DNA of 64,000 nucleotides from the NCBI RefSeq assembly GCF_029227915.1, contig NC_079885.1, positions 16,007,001-16,071,000 on the forward strand, written 5' to 3'. The notes under the pieces are model-generated. The model worked only from the letters and a program-made list of their open reading frames with translations, was not told the DNA's origin and did no database searches. How positions within the stretch are numbered: position 1 is the first letter of the stretch; each line of letters opens with the position of its first letter. Made by a program: the position numbers and the translations under genes. Origin of the DNA: Hydractinia symbiolongicarpus (taxonomy: Eukaryota > Cnidaria > Hydrozoa > Anthoathecata > Hydractiniidae). Shown one piece after another: positions 48,282 through 58,920 of this stretch.

Positions 48282-48730
48282 AAACACACGGGCAGATATC
48301 TACGATTTATTAGCACATTACATCGAAAATGGTTTAAACTTTAAAGGTCATATTTCTTGACTGGGTGATCGGAAATAGGTCGTGTTTATGTGCATTTGAA
48401 AGCTCTTTTTAAGCGCTATCCATTATTTACGACAACCATGCGCTTTAAGATTTCCGGTAAAAAGTTCCGACGAAGGCAATATAGGGTACTTTCAGATTTA
48501 ATTTTCATATGACAAAGTTAATTAGCAAATTAACTACATCGCCATTTTCTTTGTCTGACGCTCGTAATCCATTCATTTGCGACGTGGCGCATTTATTGCA
48601 GCCAGATCGTAGCCGTTTTGAGGGAAAGAAACTTCTAATCACGTCCCTTACTTGATTTACTCAGCGGCTATAGCGTAAAAAAGATACGTCACAGTCGTAA
48701 TGATAAATAATGTAACGTGAAAAAGTCAAT

Positions 48731-48849
48731 AGCCTACGACACCGGGAGTTCACAGGCGGTCCCCCATCCAAGTACTATCCCGGCCCGACGATGCTTAACT
48801 TCCGTGATCGGACGACAACAGGTGTGTTCATCGTGGTATGGTCGTGGAC
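48731..48849 (-). rRNA. 5S: 5S ribosomal RNA, minus strand, diverged
   Basis: T4C (breaks U4-A115 in helix I), C34G and G98T. The same three changes are in the twin at 54721. Confidence 0.92.
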
Positions 48850-49299
48850 AAGCATACGGGCAGATATCTACGATTTATTAGCACATTACATCGAAAATGG
48901 TTCAAATTTTAAAGGTCATATTTCTTGACTGGGTGATCGGAAATAGGTCGTGTTTATGTGCATTTGAAAGCTCTTTTTAAGCGCTATCGATTCTGTACGA
49001 CAATAATGCGCTTTAAGATTTCCGGTAAAAAGTTCCAACGAAGGCAATCTAGGGTACTTGCAGACTTAATTTTCATATGACAAAGTTATTTAGCAAAGCA
49101 ACTACATCGCCATTTTCTTTGTCTGATGCTCGTAATCCATTCATTTGCGACGTGGCGCATTTATTGCAGCAAGATTGTAGCCGTTTTGAAGGGAAAGCAA
49201 CTTCTAATCATGTCCCTTACTTGATTTACTCAGCGGCTATTGCGTAAAAAAGATACGTCACAGTCATAATGATAAATAATGTAACGTGAAAAAGTCAAT

Positions 49300-49386
49300 A
49301 GCCTACGACACCGGGAGTTCCCAGGCAGTGCCCCATCCAAGTACTATCCCGGCCCGACGATGCATAACTTCCGTGATCGGAAGAGA
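49300..49386 (-). pseudogene. 5S rRNA pseudogene, first 32 nt missing (head-to-head fusion)
   Basis: Only gene positions 33-119 remain. The 5' side is replaced at 49386/49387 by the upstream flank of the next plus-strand gene (TGCCCGTATGCTTG). The remaining part has G37T, A55T in the A box, G89C and C92T in the C box. Without the 5' strand, helix I cannot form, and helix II is lost too. A mature 5S RNA cannot be made. The T5 downstream is intact. Confidence 0.95.
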
Positions 49387-49399
49387 TGCCCGTATGCTT

Positions 49400-49518
49400 G
49401 TCTACGACCATACCAAGATGAACACACCTGTTCTCGTCCGATCACGGAAGTTAAGCATCGTCGGGCCGTGATAGTACTTGGATGGGGGAGCGCCTGGGAA
49501 CTCCCGGTGTCGTAGGCT
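49400..49518 (+). rRNA. 5S: 5S ribosomal RNA without normal upstream flank
   Basis: C17A (A17-G61 mismatch in helix II), G70T and C91G. Only 13 bp of normal flank remain (49387-49399); beyond that is antisense 5S, so the TATA-like element at -31 to -24 is gone. Likely silent or weak if that element matters. Confidence 0.9.
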
Positions 49519-49968
49519 AGTGACTTTTTCACGTTACATTATTTATCGTTACGACTGTGACGTATCTAATTTTACGCAATAGCCGCTGATTAAGTCAAGA
49601 AAGAGACATGATTAGAAGTTGCTTTCCCTTCAAAACGGCTACGATCTGGCAGCAATAAATGCGCCACGTCGCAAATGAATGAATTACGAGCATCAGACAA
49701 AGAAAATGGCGATGTAGTTAATTTGCTAAATAACTTTGTCATATGAAAATTAAGTCTGAAAGTACCCTAGATTGCCTTCGTTGGAACTTTTTACCGGAAA
49801 TCTTAAAGCGCATGGTTGTCGTAATTAACGGGTAGCGCTTGAAATGAGCTTCAAATGCACATAAACACGACCTATTTCGGATGATCCAGTCAAGAAATAA
49901 GACCTTTAAAGTTTAAACCATTTTCGATGTAATGTGCTAATAAATCGTAGATATCTGCCCGTTTGTTT

Positions 49969-50087
49969 GTCTACGACCATACCACGATGAACACACCTGT
50001 TCTCGTCCGATCAGGGAAGTTAAGCATCGTCGGGCCGGGATAGTACTTGGATGGGGGACCGCCTGGGAACTCCCGGTGTCGTAGGCT
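49969..50087 (+). rRNA. 5S: 5S ribosomal RNA
   Basis: C46G (breaks G31-C46 in helix III). Its counterparts at 45836 and 51826 are unchanged. Confidence 0.95.
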
Positions 50088-50372
50088 ATTGACTTTTTCA
50101 CGTTACATTATTTATCATTACGACTGTGACGTATCTTTTTTACGCAATAGCCGCTGAGTATATCAAGAAAGAGACATGATTAGAAGTTGCTTTCCCTTCA
50201 AAACGGCTACCATCGTGCTGCAATAAATGCGCCACGTCGCAAATGAATGGATTACGAGCGTCAGACAAAGAAAATAGCGATGTACTTACTTTGCTAACTA
50301 AATTTGTCATATGAAAATTAAGTCTGAAAGTACCCTAGATTGCCTTCGTTGGAACTTTTTACCGGAAATCTT

Positions 50373-50394
50373 AAAGTAAGTACAAAGTAAGTAC
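50373..50394. other. Plus-to-minus inversion junction (copy 2)
   Basis: Same 11-bp tandem duplication as at 47379. The plus-strand spacer before it is a different type (ATAGCGATGTACTTAC rather than ATGGCGATGTAGTTAA), so recombination occurred close to the junction. Confidence 0.92.
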
Positions 50395-50588
50395 ATCGCC
50401 ATTTTCTTTGTCTGACGCTCGTAATCCATTCATTTTCGACGTGGCGCATTTATTGCAGCAAGATTGTAGCCGTTTTGAAGGGAAAAAAACTTCTAATCAT
50501 GTCCCTTACTTGATTTACTCAGCGGCTATTGCGTAAAAAAGAAACGTCACAGTCGTAATGATAAATAATGAAACGTGAAAAAGTCAAT

Positions 50589-50707
50589 AGCCTACGACAC
50601 CGGGAGTTCCCAGGCGGTCCCCCATCCAAGTACTCTCCCGGCCCGACGAAGCTTAACTTCCGTGATCAGACGGGAACAGGTGTGTTCATCGTGGTATGGT
50701 CGTAGAC
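50589..50707 (-). rRNA. 5S: 5S ribosomal RNA, minus strand, diverged
   Basis: T35C, C40T, A58T, T73G, the same as 47595. The spacer upstream of it on the minus strand has TTCCAAAAAAGGC where the twin has TTCCAACAAAGGC. Confidence 0.9.
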
Positions 50708-51156
50708 AAGCATACGGGCAGATATCTACGATTTATTAGCACATTACATCGAAAATGGTTCAAACTTTAAAGGTCATATTTCTTGACTGGGTGATAGGAA
50801 ATAGGTCGTGTTTATGTGCATTTGAAAGCTCTTTTTAAGCGCTATCGATTCTTTACGACAATAATGCGCTTTAAGATTTCCGGTAAAAAGTTCCAAAAAA
50901 GGCAATCTAGGGTACTTGCAGACTTAATTTTCATATGACAAAGTTAATTAGCAAATTAACTACATCGCCATTTTCTTTGTCTGACGCTCGTAATCCATTC
51001 ATTTGCGACGTGGCGCATTTATTGCAGCCAGATCGTAGCCGTTTTGAAGGAAAGAAACTTCTAATCACGTCCCTTACTTGATTTACTCAGCGGCTATAGC
51101 GTAAAAAAGATACGTCACAGTCATAATGATAAATAATGTAACGTGAAAAAGTCAAT

Positions 51157-51243
51157 AGCCTACGACACCGGGAGTTCCCAGGCAGTGCCCCATCCAAGTA
51201 CTATCCCGGCCCGACGATGCATAACTTCCGTGATCGGAAGAGA
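51157..51243 (-). pseudogene. 5S rRNA pseudogene, first 32 nt missing
   Basis: Copy 2 of the head-to-head truncation, with the same breakpoint (51243/51244) and the same changes G37T, A55T, G89C and C92T as at 49300. Confidence 0.95.
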
Positions 51244-51256
51244 TGCCCGTATGCTT

Positions 51257-51375
51257 GTCTACGACCATACCAAGATGAACACACCTGTTCTCGTCCGATC
51301 ACGGAAGTTAAGCATCGTCGGGCCGTGATAGTACTTGGATGGGGGAGCGCCTGGGAACTCCCGGTGTCGTAGGCT
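51257..51375 (+). rRNA. 5S: 5S ribosomal RNA without normal upstream flank
   Basis: C17A, G70T, C91G, and only 13 bp of normal upstream flank, as at 49400. Its counterpart in module 1 (45267) has a normal flank and lacks C17A. Confidence 0.9.
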
Positions 51376-51825
51376 AGTGACTTTTTCACGTTACATTATT
51401 TATCGTTACGACTGTGACGTATCTAATTTTACACAATAGCCGCTGATTAAGTCAAGAAAGAGACATGATTAGAAGTTGCTTTCCCTTCAAAACGGCTACG
51501 ATCTGGCAGCAATAAATGCGCCACGTCGCAAATGAATGAATTACGAGCATCAGACAAAGAAAATGGCGATGTAGTTAATTTGCTAAATAACTTTGTCATA
51601 TGAAAATTAAGTCTGAAAGTACCCTAGATTGCCTTCGTTGGAACTTTTTACCGGAAATCTTAAAGCGCATGGTTGTTGTAATTAACGGGTAGCGCTTGAA
51701 ATGAGCTTCAAATGCACATAAACACGACCTATTTCGGATGATCCAGTCAAGAAATAAGACCTTTAAAGTTTAAACCATTTTCGATGTAATGTGCTAATAA
51801 ATCGTAGATATCTGCCCGTTTGTTT

Positions 51826-51944
51826 GTCTACGACCATACCACGATGAACACACCTGTTCTCGTCCGATCACGGAAGTTAAGCATCGTCGGGCCGGGATAG
51901 TACTTGGATGGGGGACCGCCTGGGAACTCCCGGTGTCGTAGGCT
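51826..51944 (+). rRNA. 5S: 5S ribosomal RNA
   Basis: Majority sequence; counterpart of 45836. Confidence 0.98.
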
Positions 51945-52394
51945 ATTGACTTTTTCACGTTACATTATTTATCATTACGACTGTGACGTATCTTTTTTAC
52001 GCAATAGCCGCTGAGTATATCAAGAAAGAGACATGATTAGAAGTTGCTTTCCCTTCAAAACGGCTACCATCGTGCTGCAATAAATGCGCCACGTCGCAAA
52101 TGAATGGATTACGAGCGTCAGACAAAGAAAATAGCGATGTACTTACTTTGCTAACTAACTTTGTCATATGAAAATTAAGTCTGAAAGTACCCTAGATTGC
52201 CTTCGTTGGAACTTTTTACCGGAAATCTTAAAGCGCATTATTGTCGTAAAGAATCAATAGCGCTTAAAAAGAGCTTTCAAATGCACATAAACACGAACTA
52301 TTTCCGATCACCCAGTCAAGAATTATGATCTTTAAAGTTCGAACCATTTTCGATGTAATGTGCTAATAAATCGCAGATATCTACCCGTATGCTT

Positions 52395-52513
52395 GTGTAC
52401 GACCATACCACGATGAACACACCTGTTCTCGTCCGATCACGGAAGTTAAGCATCGTCGGGCCGTGATAGTACTTGGATGGGGGAGCGCCTGGGAACTCCC
52501 GGTGTCGTAGGCT
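52395..52513 (+). rRNA. 5S: 5S ribosomal RNA, changed C box and helix I
   Basis: C3G, G70T and C91G; counterpart of 46405 without C39G. The flank has TCGCAGATATC instead of TCGTAGATATC. Confidence 0.91.
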
Positions 52514-52964
52514 AGTGACTTTTTCACGTTACATTATTTATCGTTACGACTGTGACGTATCTAATTTTACGCAATAGCCGCTGAGTAAATCAAGAAAGAG
52601 ACATGATTAGAAGTTGCTTTCCCTTCAAAACGGCTACGATCTGGCAGCAATAAATGCGCCACGTCGCAAATGAATGGATTACGAGCGTCGGACAAAGAAA
52701 ATGACGATGTAGTTAATTTGCTAATTAACTTTGTCATATGAAAATTAAGTCTGACAGTACCCTAGATTGCCTTCGTTGGAACTTTTTACCGGAAATCTTA
52801 AAGCGCATTATTGTCGTAAAGAATCGATAGCGCTTAAAAAGAGCTTTCAAATGCACATAAACACGCACTATTTCCGATCACCCAGTCAAGAATTATGATC
52901 TTTAAAGTTCGAACCATTTTCGATGTAATGTGCTAATAAATCGTAGATATCTGCCCGTATGTTT

Positions 52965-53083
52965 GTCTACGACCATACCACGATGAACACACCTGTTCTC
53001 GTCCGATCACGGAAGTTAAGCATCGTCGGGTCGTGATAGTACTTGGATGGGGGACCGCCTGGGAACTCCCGGTGTCGTAGGCT
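52965..53083 (+). rRNA. 5S: 5S ribosomal RNA
   Basis: C67T and G70T; counterpart of 46975. Faces the minus gene at 53585 tail to tail. Confidence 0.95.
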
Positions 53084-53368
53084 ATTGACTTTTTCACGTT
53101 ACATTATTTATCATTACGACTGTGACGTATCTTTTTTACGCAATAGCCGCTGAGTAAATCAAGTAAGGGACTTGATTAGAAGTTTCTTTCCCTTCAAAAC
53201 GGCTACGATCTGGCTGCAATAAATGCGCCACGTCGCAAATGAATGAATTACGAGCATCAGACAAAGAAAATGGCGATGTAGTTAATTTGCTAAATAACTT
53301 TGTCATATGAAAATTAAGTCTGAAAGTACCCTAGATTGCCTTCGTTGGAACTTTTTACCGGAAATCTT

Positions 53369-53390
53369 AAAGTAAGTACAAAGTAAGTAC
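53369..53390. other. Plus-to-minus inversion junction (copy 3)
   Basis: Same sequence and same flanks as the junction at 47379, offset 5990 bp. Confidence 0.93.
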
Positions 53391-53584
53391 ATCGCCATTT
53401 TCTTTGTCTGACGCTCGTAATCCATTCATTTTCGACGTGGCGCATTTATTGCAGCAAGATTGTAGCCGTTTTGAAGGGAAAAAAACTTCTAATCATGTCC
53501 CTTACTTGATTTACTCAGCGGCTATTGCGTAAAAAAGAAACGTCACAGTCGTAATGATAAATAATGAAACGTGAAAAAGTCAAT

Positions 53585-53703
53585 AGCCTACGACACCGGG
53601 AGTTCCCAGGCGGTCCCCCATCCAAGTACTCTCCCGGCCCGACGAAGCTTAACTTCCGTGATCAGACGGGAACAGGTGTGTTCATCGTGGTATGGTCGTA
53701 GAC
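53585..53703 (-). rRNA. 5S: 5S ribosomal RNA, minus strand, diverged
   Basis: T35C, C40T, A58T, T73G; counterpart of 47595. Confidence 0.9.
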
Positions 53704-54152
53704 AAGCATACGGGCAGATATCTACGATTTATTAGCACATTACATCGAAAATGGTTCAAACTTTAAAGGTCATATTTCTTGACTGGGTGATAGGAAATAG
53801 GTCGTGTTTATGTGCATTTGAAAGCTCTTTTTAAGCGCTATCGATTCTTTACGACAATAATGCGCTTTAAGATTTCCGGTAAAAAGTTCCAACAAAGGCA
53901 ATCTAGGGTACTTGCAGACTTAATTTTCATATGACAAAGTTAATTAGCAAATTAACTACATCGCCATTTTCTTTGTCTGACGCTCGTAATCCATTCATTT
54001 GCGACGTGGCGCATTTATTGCAGCCAGATCGTAGCCGTTTTGAAGGAAAGAAACTTCTAATCACGTCCCTTACTTGATTTACTCAGCGGCTATAGCGTAA
54101 AAAAGATACGTCACAGTCGTAATGATAAATAATGTAACGTGAAAAAGTCAAT

Positions 54153-54271
54153 AGCCTACGACACCGGGAGTTCCCAGGCGGTCCCCCATCCAAGTACTAT
54201 CCCGGCCCGACGATGCTTAACTTCCGTGATCGGACGAGAACAGGTGTGTTCATCGTGGTATGGTCGTAGAC
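54153..54271 (-). rRNA. 5S: 5S ribosomal RNA, minus strand
   Basis: Majority sequence with terminator and upstream flank in place; a good candidate for an active minus-strand copy. Confidence 0.97.
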
Positions 54272-54720
54272 AAACACACGGGCAGATATCTACGATTTAT
54301 TAGCACATTACATCGAAAATGGTTTAAACTTTAAAGGTCATATTTCTTGACTGGGTGATCGGAAATAGGTCGTGTTTATGTGCATTTGAAAGCTCTTTTT
54401 AAGCGCTATCCATTATTTACGACAACCATGCGCTTTAAGATTTCCGGTAAAAAGTTCCGACGAAGGCAATATAGGGTACTTTCAGATTTAATTTTCATAT
54501 GACAAAGTTAATTAGCAAATTAACTACATCGCCATTTTCTTTGTCTGACGCTCGTAATCCATTCATTTGCGACGTGGCGCATTTATTGCAGCCAGATCGT
54601 AGCCGTTTTGAGGGAAAGAAACTTCTAATCACGTCCCTTACTTGATTTACTCAGCGGCTATAGCGTAAAAAAGATACGTCACAGTCGTAATGATAAATAA
54701 TGTAACGTGAAAAAGTCAAT

Positions 54721-54839
54721 AGCCTACGACACCGGGAGTTCACAGGCGGTCCCCCATCCAAGTACTATCCCGGCCCGACGATGCTTAACTTCCGTGATCG
54801 GACGACAACAGGTGTGTTCATCGTGGTATGGTCGTGGAC
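54721..54839 (-). rRNA. 5S: 5S ribosomal RNA, minus strand, diverged
   Basis: T4C, C34G and G98T; counterpart of 48731. Confidence 0.92.
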
Positions 54840-55289
54840 AAGCATACGGGCAGATATCTACGATTTATTAGCACATTACATCGAAAATGGTTCAAATTTT
54901 AAAGGTCATATTTCTTGACTGGGTGATCGGAAATAGGTCGTGTTTATGTGCATTTGAAAGCTCTTTTTAAGCGCTATCGATTCTGTACGACAATAATGCG
55001 CTTTAAGATTTCCGGTAAAAAGTTCCAACGAAGGCAATCTAGGGTACTTGCAGACTTAATTTTCATATGACAAAGTTATTTAGCAAAGCAACTACATCGC
55101 CATTTTCTTTGTCTGATGCTCGTAATCCATTCATTTGCGACGTGGCGCATTTATTGCAGCAAGATTGTAGCCGTTTTGAAGGGAAAGCAACTTCTAATCA
55201 TGTCCCTTACTTGATTTACTCAGCGGCTATTGCGTAAAAAAGATACGTCACAGTCATAATGATAAATAATGTAACGTGAAAAAGTCAAT

Positions 55290-55376
55290 AGCCTACGACA
55301 CCGGGAGTTCCCAGGCAGTGCCCCATCCAAGTACTATCCCGGCCCGACGATGCATAACTTCCGTGATCGGAAGAGA
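55290..55376 (-). pseudogene. 5S rRNA pseudogene, first 32 nt missing
   Basis: Copy 3 of the head-to-head truncation; breakpoint 55376/55377 and changes as at 49300. Confidence 0.95.
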
Positions 55377-55389
55377 TGCCCGTATGCTT

Positions 55390-55508
55390 GTCTACGACCA
55401 TACCAAGATGAACACACCTGTTCTCGTCCGATCACGGAAGTTAAGCATCGTCGGGCCGGGATAGTACTTGGATGGGGGACCGCCTGGGAACTCCCGGTTT
55501 CGTAGGCT
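55390..55508 (+). rRNA. 5S: 5S ribosomal RNA without normal upstream flank
   Basis: C17A and G110T (breaks C9-G110 in helix I). Only 13 bp of normal flank, as at 49400. Beyond gene position 17 it switches to the G70, C91 form, so a conversion or crossover happened inside the gene. Confidence 0.9.
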
Positions 55509-55958
55509 ATTGACTTTTTCACGTTAAATTATTTATCATTACGACTGTGACGTATCTTTTTTACGCAATAGCCGCTGAGTAAATCAAGTAAGAGACGTGA
55601 TTAGAAGTTTCTTTCCCTTCAAAACGGCTATAATCTGGCTGCAATAAATGCGCCACGTCGCAAATGAATAGATTACGAGCGTCAGACAAAGAAAATATCG
55701 ATGTAGTTAATTTGCTAATTAACTTTGTCATATGAAAATTAAGTCTGAAAGTACCCTAGATTGCCTTCGTTGGAACTTTTTACCGGAAATCTTAAAGCGC
55801 ATGGTTGTCGTAATTAATGGATAGCGCTTGAAAAGAGCTTTCAAATGCACATAAACACGACCTATTTCGGATGATCCAGTCAAGAAATATGACCTTTAAA
55901 GTTTAAACCATTTTCGATGTAATGTGCTAATAAATCGTAGATATCTGCCCGTTTGTTT

Positions 55959-56077
55959 GTCTACGACCATACCACGATGAACACACCTGTTCTCGTCCGA
56001 TCACGGAAGTTAAGCATCGTCGGGCCGGGATAGTACTTGAATAGGGGACCGCCTGGGAACTCCCGGTGTCGTAGGCT
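55959..56077 (+). rRNA. 5S: 5S ribosomal RNA, changed C box
   Basis: G82A and G85A, both in the C box (TTGAATAGGGG). TFIIIA binding may be reduced. Confidence 0.92.
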
Positions 56078-56527
56078 ATTGACTTTTTCACGTTACATTA
56101 TTTATCATTATGACTGTGACGTATCTTTTTTACGCAATAGCCGCTGAGTAAATCAAGTAAGGGACGTGATTATAAGTTTCTTTCCCTTCAAAACGGCTAC
56201 AATCTGGCTGCAATAAATGCGCCACGTCGCAAATGAATGGATTACGAGCGTCAGACAAAGAAAATAGCGATGTAATTAATTTGCTAATTAACTTTGTCAT
56301 ATGAAAATTAAGTCTGAAAGTACCCTAGATTGCCTTCGTTGGAACTTTTTACCGGAAATCTTAAAGCGCATGGTTGTCGTAATTAATGGATAGCGCTTGA
56401 AATGAGCTTTCAAATGCACATAAACACGACCTATTTCGGATAATCCAGTCGAGAAATATGACCTTTAAAGTTTAAACCATTTTTGATGTAATGTGCTAAT
56501 AAATCGTAGGTATCTGCCCGTTTGTTT

Positions 56528-56646
56528 GTCTACGACCATACCACGATGAACACACCTGTTCTCGTCCGATCACGGAAGTTAAGCATCGTCGGGCCGGGAT
56601 AGTACTTGGATGGGTGACCGCCTGGGAACTCCCGGTGTCGTAGGCT
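56528..56646 (+). rRNA. 5S: 5S ribosomal RNA with canonical T88
   Basis: G88T gives GGGTGACCGCC, the form common in other animals. Flank TCGTAGGTATC and TTTTTGATGTAATG are shared with the next copy. Confidence 0.96.
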
Positions 56647-57096
56647 ATTGACTTTTTCACGTTACATTATTTATCATTACGACTGTGACGTATCTTTTTT
56701 ACGCAATAGCCGCTGAGTAAATCAAGTAAGGGACTTGATTAGAAGTTTCTTTCCCTTCAAAACGGCTACAATCTGGCTGCAATAAATGCGCCACGTCGCA
56801 AATGAATGGATTACGAGCGTCAGACAAAGAAAATAGCGATGTAATTAATTTGCTAATTAACTTTGTCATATGAAAATTAAGTCTGAAAGTACCCTAGATT
56901 GCCTTCGTTGGAACTTTTTACCGGAAATCTTAAAGCGCATGGTTGTCGTAATAAATGGATAGCGCTTGAAATGAGCTTTCAAATGCACATAAACACGACC
57001 TATTTCGGATAATCCAGTCAAGAAATATGACCTTTAAAGTTTAAACCATTTTTGATGTAATGTGCTAATAAATCGTAGGTATCTGCCCGTTTGTTT

Positions 57097-57215
57097 GTCT
57101 CCGACCATACCACGATGAACACACCTGTTCTCGTCCGATCACGGAAGTTAAGCATCGTCGGGCCGGGATAGTACTTGGATGGGTGACCGCCTGGGAACTC
57201 CCGGTGTCGTAGGCT
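57097..57215 (+). rRNA. 5S: 5S ribosomal RNA with canonical T88
   Basis: G88T and A5C (C5-U114 mismatch in helix I). Derived from the same unit as 56528. Confidence 0.94.
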
Positions 57216-57664
57216 ATTGACTTTTTCACGTTACATTATTTATCATTACGACTGTGACGTATCTTTTTTACGCAATAGCCGCTGAGTAAATCAAGTAAGG
57301 GACTTGATTAGAAGTTTCTTTCCCTTCAAAACGGCTACAATCTGGCTGCAATAAATGCGCCACGTCGCAAATGAATGAATTACGAGCATCAGACAAAGAA
57401 AATGGCGATGTAGTTAATTTGCTAAATAACTTTGTCATATGAAAATTAAGTCTGAAAGTACCCTAGATTGTCTTCGTTGGAACTTTTTACCGGAAATCTT
57501 AAAGCGCATGGTTGTCGTAATTAATGGGTAGCGCTTGAAATGAGCTTCAAATGCGCATAAACACGACCTATTTCGGATGATCCAGTCAATATATATGACA
57601 TTTAAAGTTTAAACCATTTTCGATGTAATGTGCTAATAAATCGTAGATATCTGCCCGTTTGTTT

Positions 57665-57783
57665 GTCTACGACCATACCACGATGAACACTCCTGTTCTC
57701 GTCCGATCACGGAAGTTAAGCATCGTCGGGCCGGGATAGTACTTGGAGGGGGGACCGCCTGGGAACTCCCGGTGTCGTAGGCT
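57665..57783 (+). rRNA. 5S: 5S ribosomal RNA
   Basis: A27T and T84G; T84G is in the C box (TTGGAGGGGGG). Confidence 0.94.
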
Positions 57784-58233
57784 ATTGACTTTTTCACGTT
57801 ACATTATTTATCATTACGACTGTGACGTATCTTTTTTACGCAATAGCCGCTGAGTATATCAAGAAAGAGACATGACTAGAAGTTGCTTTCCCTTCAAAAC
57901 GGCTATCATCGTGCTGCAATAAATGCGCCACGTCGCAAATGAATGGATTAGGAGCGTCAGACAAAGAAAATAGCGATGTACTTACTTTGCTAACTAACTT
58001 TGTCATATGAAAATTAAGTCTGAAAGTACCCTAGATTGCCTTCGTTGGAACTTTTTACCGGAAATCTTAAAGCGCATTATTGTCGTAAAGAATCGATAGC
58101 GCTTAAAAATTGCTTTAAAATGCACATAAACACGAACTATTTCCGATCACCGAGTCAAGAATTATGATCTTTAAAGTTCGAACCATTTTCGATGTAATGT
58201 GCTAATAAATCGTAGATATCTACCCGTATGCTT

Positions 58234-58352
58234 GTGTACGACCATACCACGATAAACACACCTGTTCTCGTCCGATCACGGAAGTTAAGCATCGTCGGGC
58301 CGGGATAGTACTTGGATGGGGGACCGCCTGGGAACTCCCGGTGTCGTAGGCT
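58234..58352 (+). rRNA. 5S: 5S ribosomal RNA
   Basis: C3G (G3-G116 mismatch in helix I) and G21A (A21-C57 mismatch in helix II). Confidence 0.93.
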
Positions 58353-58801
58353 ATTGACTTTTTCACGTTACATTATTTATCATTACGACTGTGACGTTCT
58401 TTTTTACGCAATAGCCGCTGAGTAAATCAAGAAAGAGACATGATTAGAAGTTGCTTTACCTTCAAAACGGCTACCATCGTGCTGCAATAAATGCGCCACG
58501 TCGCAAATGAATGGATTACGAGCGTCAGACAAAGAAAATAGCGATGTACTTACTTTACTAACTAACTTTGTCATATGAAAAATAAGACTGAAAGTACCCT
58601 AGATTGCCTTCGTTGGAACTTTTTACCGGAAATCTTAAAGCGCATTATTGTCGTAAAGAATCAATAGCGCTTAAAAAGAGCTTTCAAATGCACATAAACA
58701 CGACCTATTTCGGATGATCCAGTCAATAAATATGACATTTAAAATTTAAACCATTTTCGATGTAATGTGCTAATAAATTGTAGATATCTGCCCGTTTGTT
58801 T

Positions 58802-58920
58802 GTCTACGACCATACCACGATGAACACACCTGTTCTCGTCCGATCACGGAAGTTAAGCATCGTCGGGCCGGGATAGTACTTGGAGGGGGGACCGCCTGGG
58901 AACTCCCGGTGTCGTAGGCT
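58802..58920 (+). rRNA. 5S: 5S ribosomal RNA
   Basis: T84G only; repeat of 57665 after 1137 bp. Confidence 0.95.

Larger units (their letters stand above)
45254..49386. repeat. Palindromic 5S module 1 (4 plus genes, 4 minus genes)
   Basis: Plus-strand genes at 45267, 45836, 46405 and 46975 run into an inversion junction at 47379-47400, followed by minus-strand genes at 47595, 48163, 48731 and a truncated one at 49300-49386. The 4133-bp segment is repeated almost exactly at 51244-55376 (offset 5990 bp). The left end is not a junction here: it continues from an intact unit, so this may be the ancestral copy. Confidence 0.9.
47401..49386 (-). repeat. Inverted 5S block 1
   Basis: Units read on the minus strand with the same 568-569 bp spacing: three full genes and one truncated at the right end. 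The first unit past the junction lacks part of its spacer, so the tail-to-tail gap is 501 bp. Confidence 0.95.
49387..51243. repeat. Palindromic 5S module 2 (2 plus genes, 2 minus genes)
   Basis: Same architecture as module 1 but 1857 bp: plus genes 49400 and 49969, junction 50373-50394, minus genes 50589 and truncated 51157-51243. Compared with the 4133-bp modules it lacks two units in each arm (2276 bp in all). Confidence 0.9.
50395..51243 (-). repeat. Inverted 5S block 2
   Basis: Contains one full minus-strand gene and one truncated gene. It joins the start of inverted block 1 to its end, missing the two middle units. Confidence 0.94.
51244..55376. repeat. Palindromic 5S module 3 (4 plus genes, 4 minus genes)
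   Basis: Near-identical to 45254-49386 at a constant offset of 5990 bp. The few differences I saw are single bases, for example 46443 G versus C in the counterpart at 52433 and 48188 T versus C at 54178. The duplication is therefore recent. Confidence 0.92.
53391..55376 (-). repeat. Inverted 5S block 3
   Basis: Three full minus-strand genes and one truncated gene, the counterpart of 47401-49386. Confidence 0.95.

Noticed and set aside
49286-55522. Overlapping open frames on both strands at 49286-49532, 51143-51389 and 55276-55522
   Set aside because: They are the same sequence read from both sides of the head-to-head 5S fusion. Similar proteins on both strands are the product of the palindrome.
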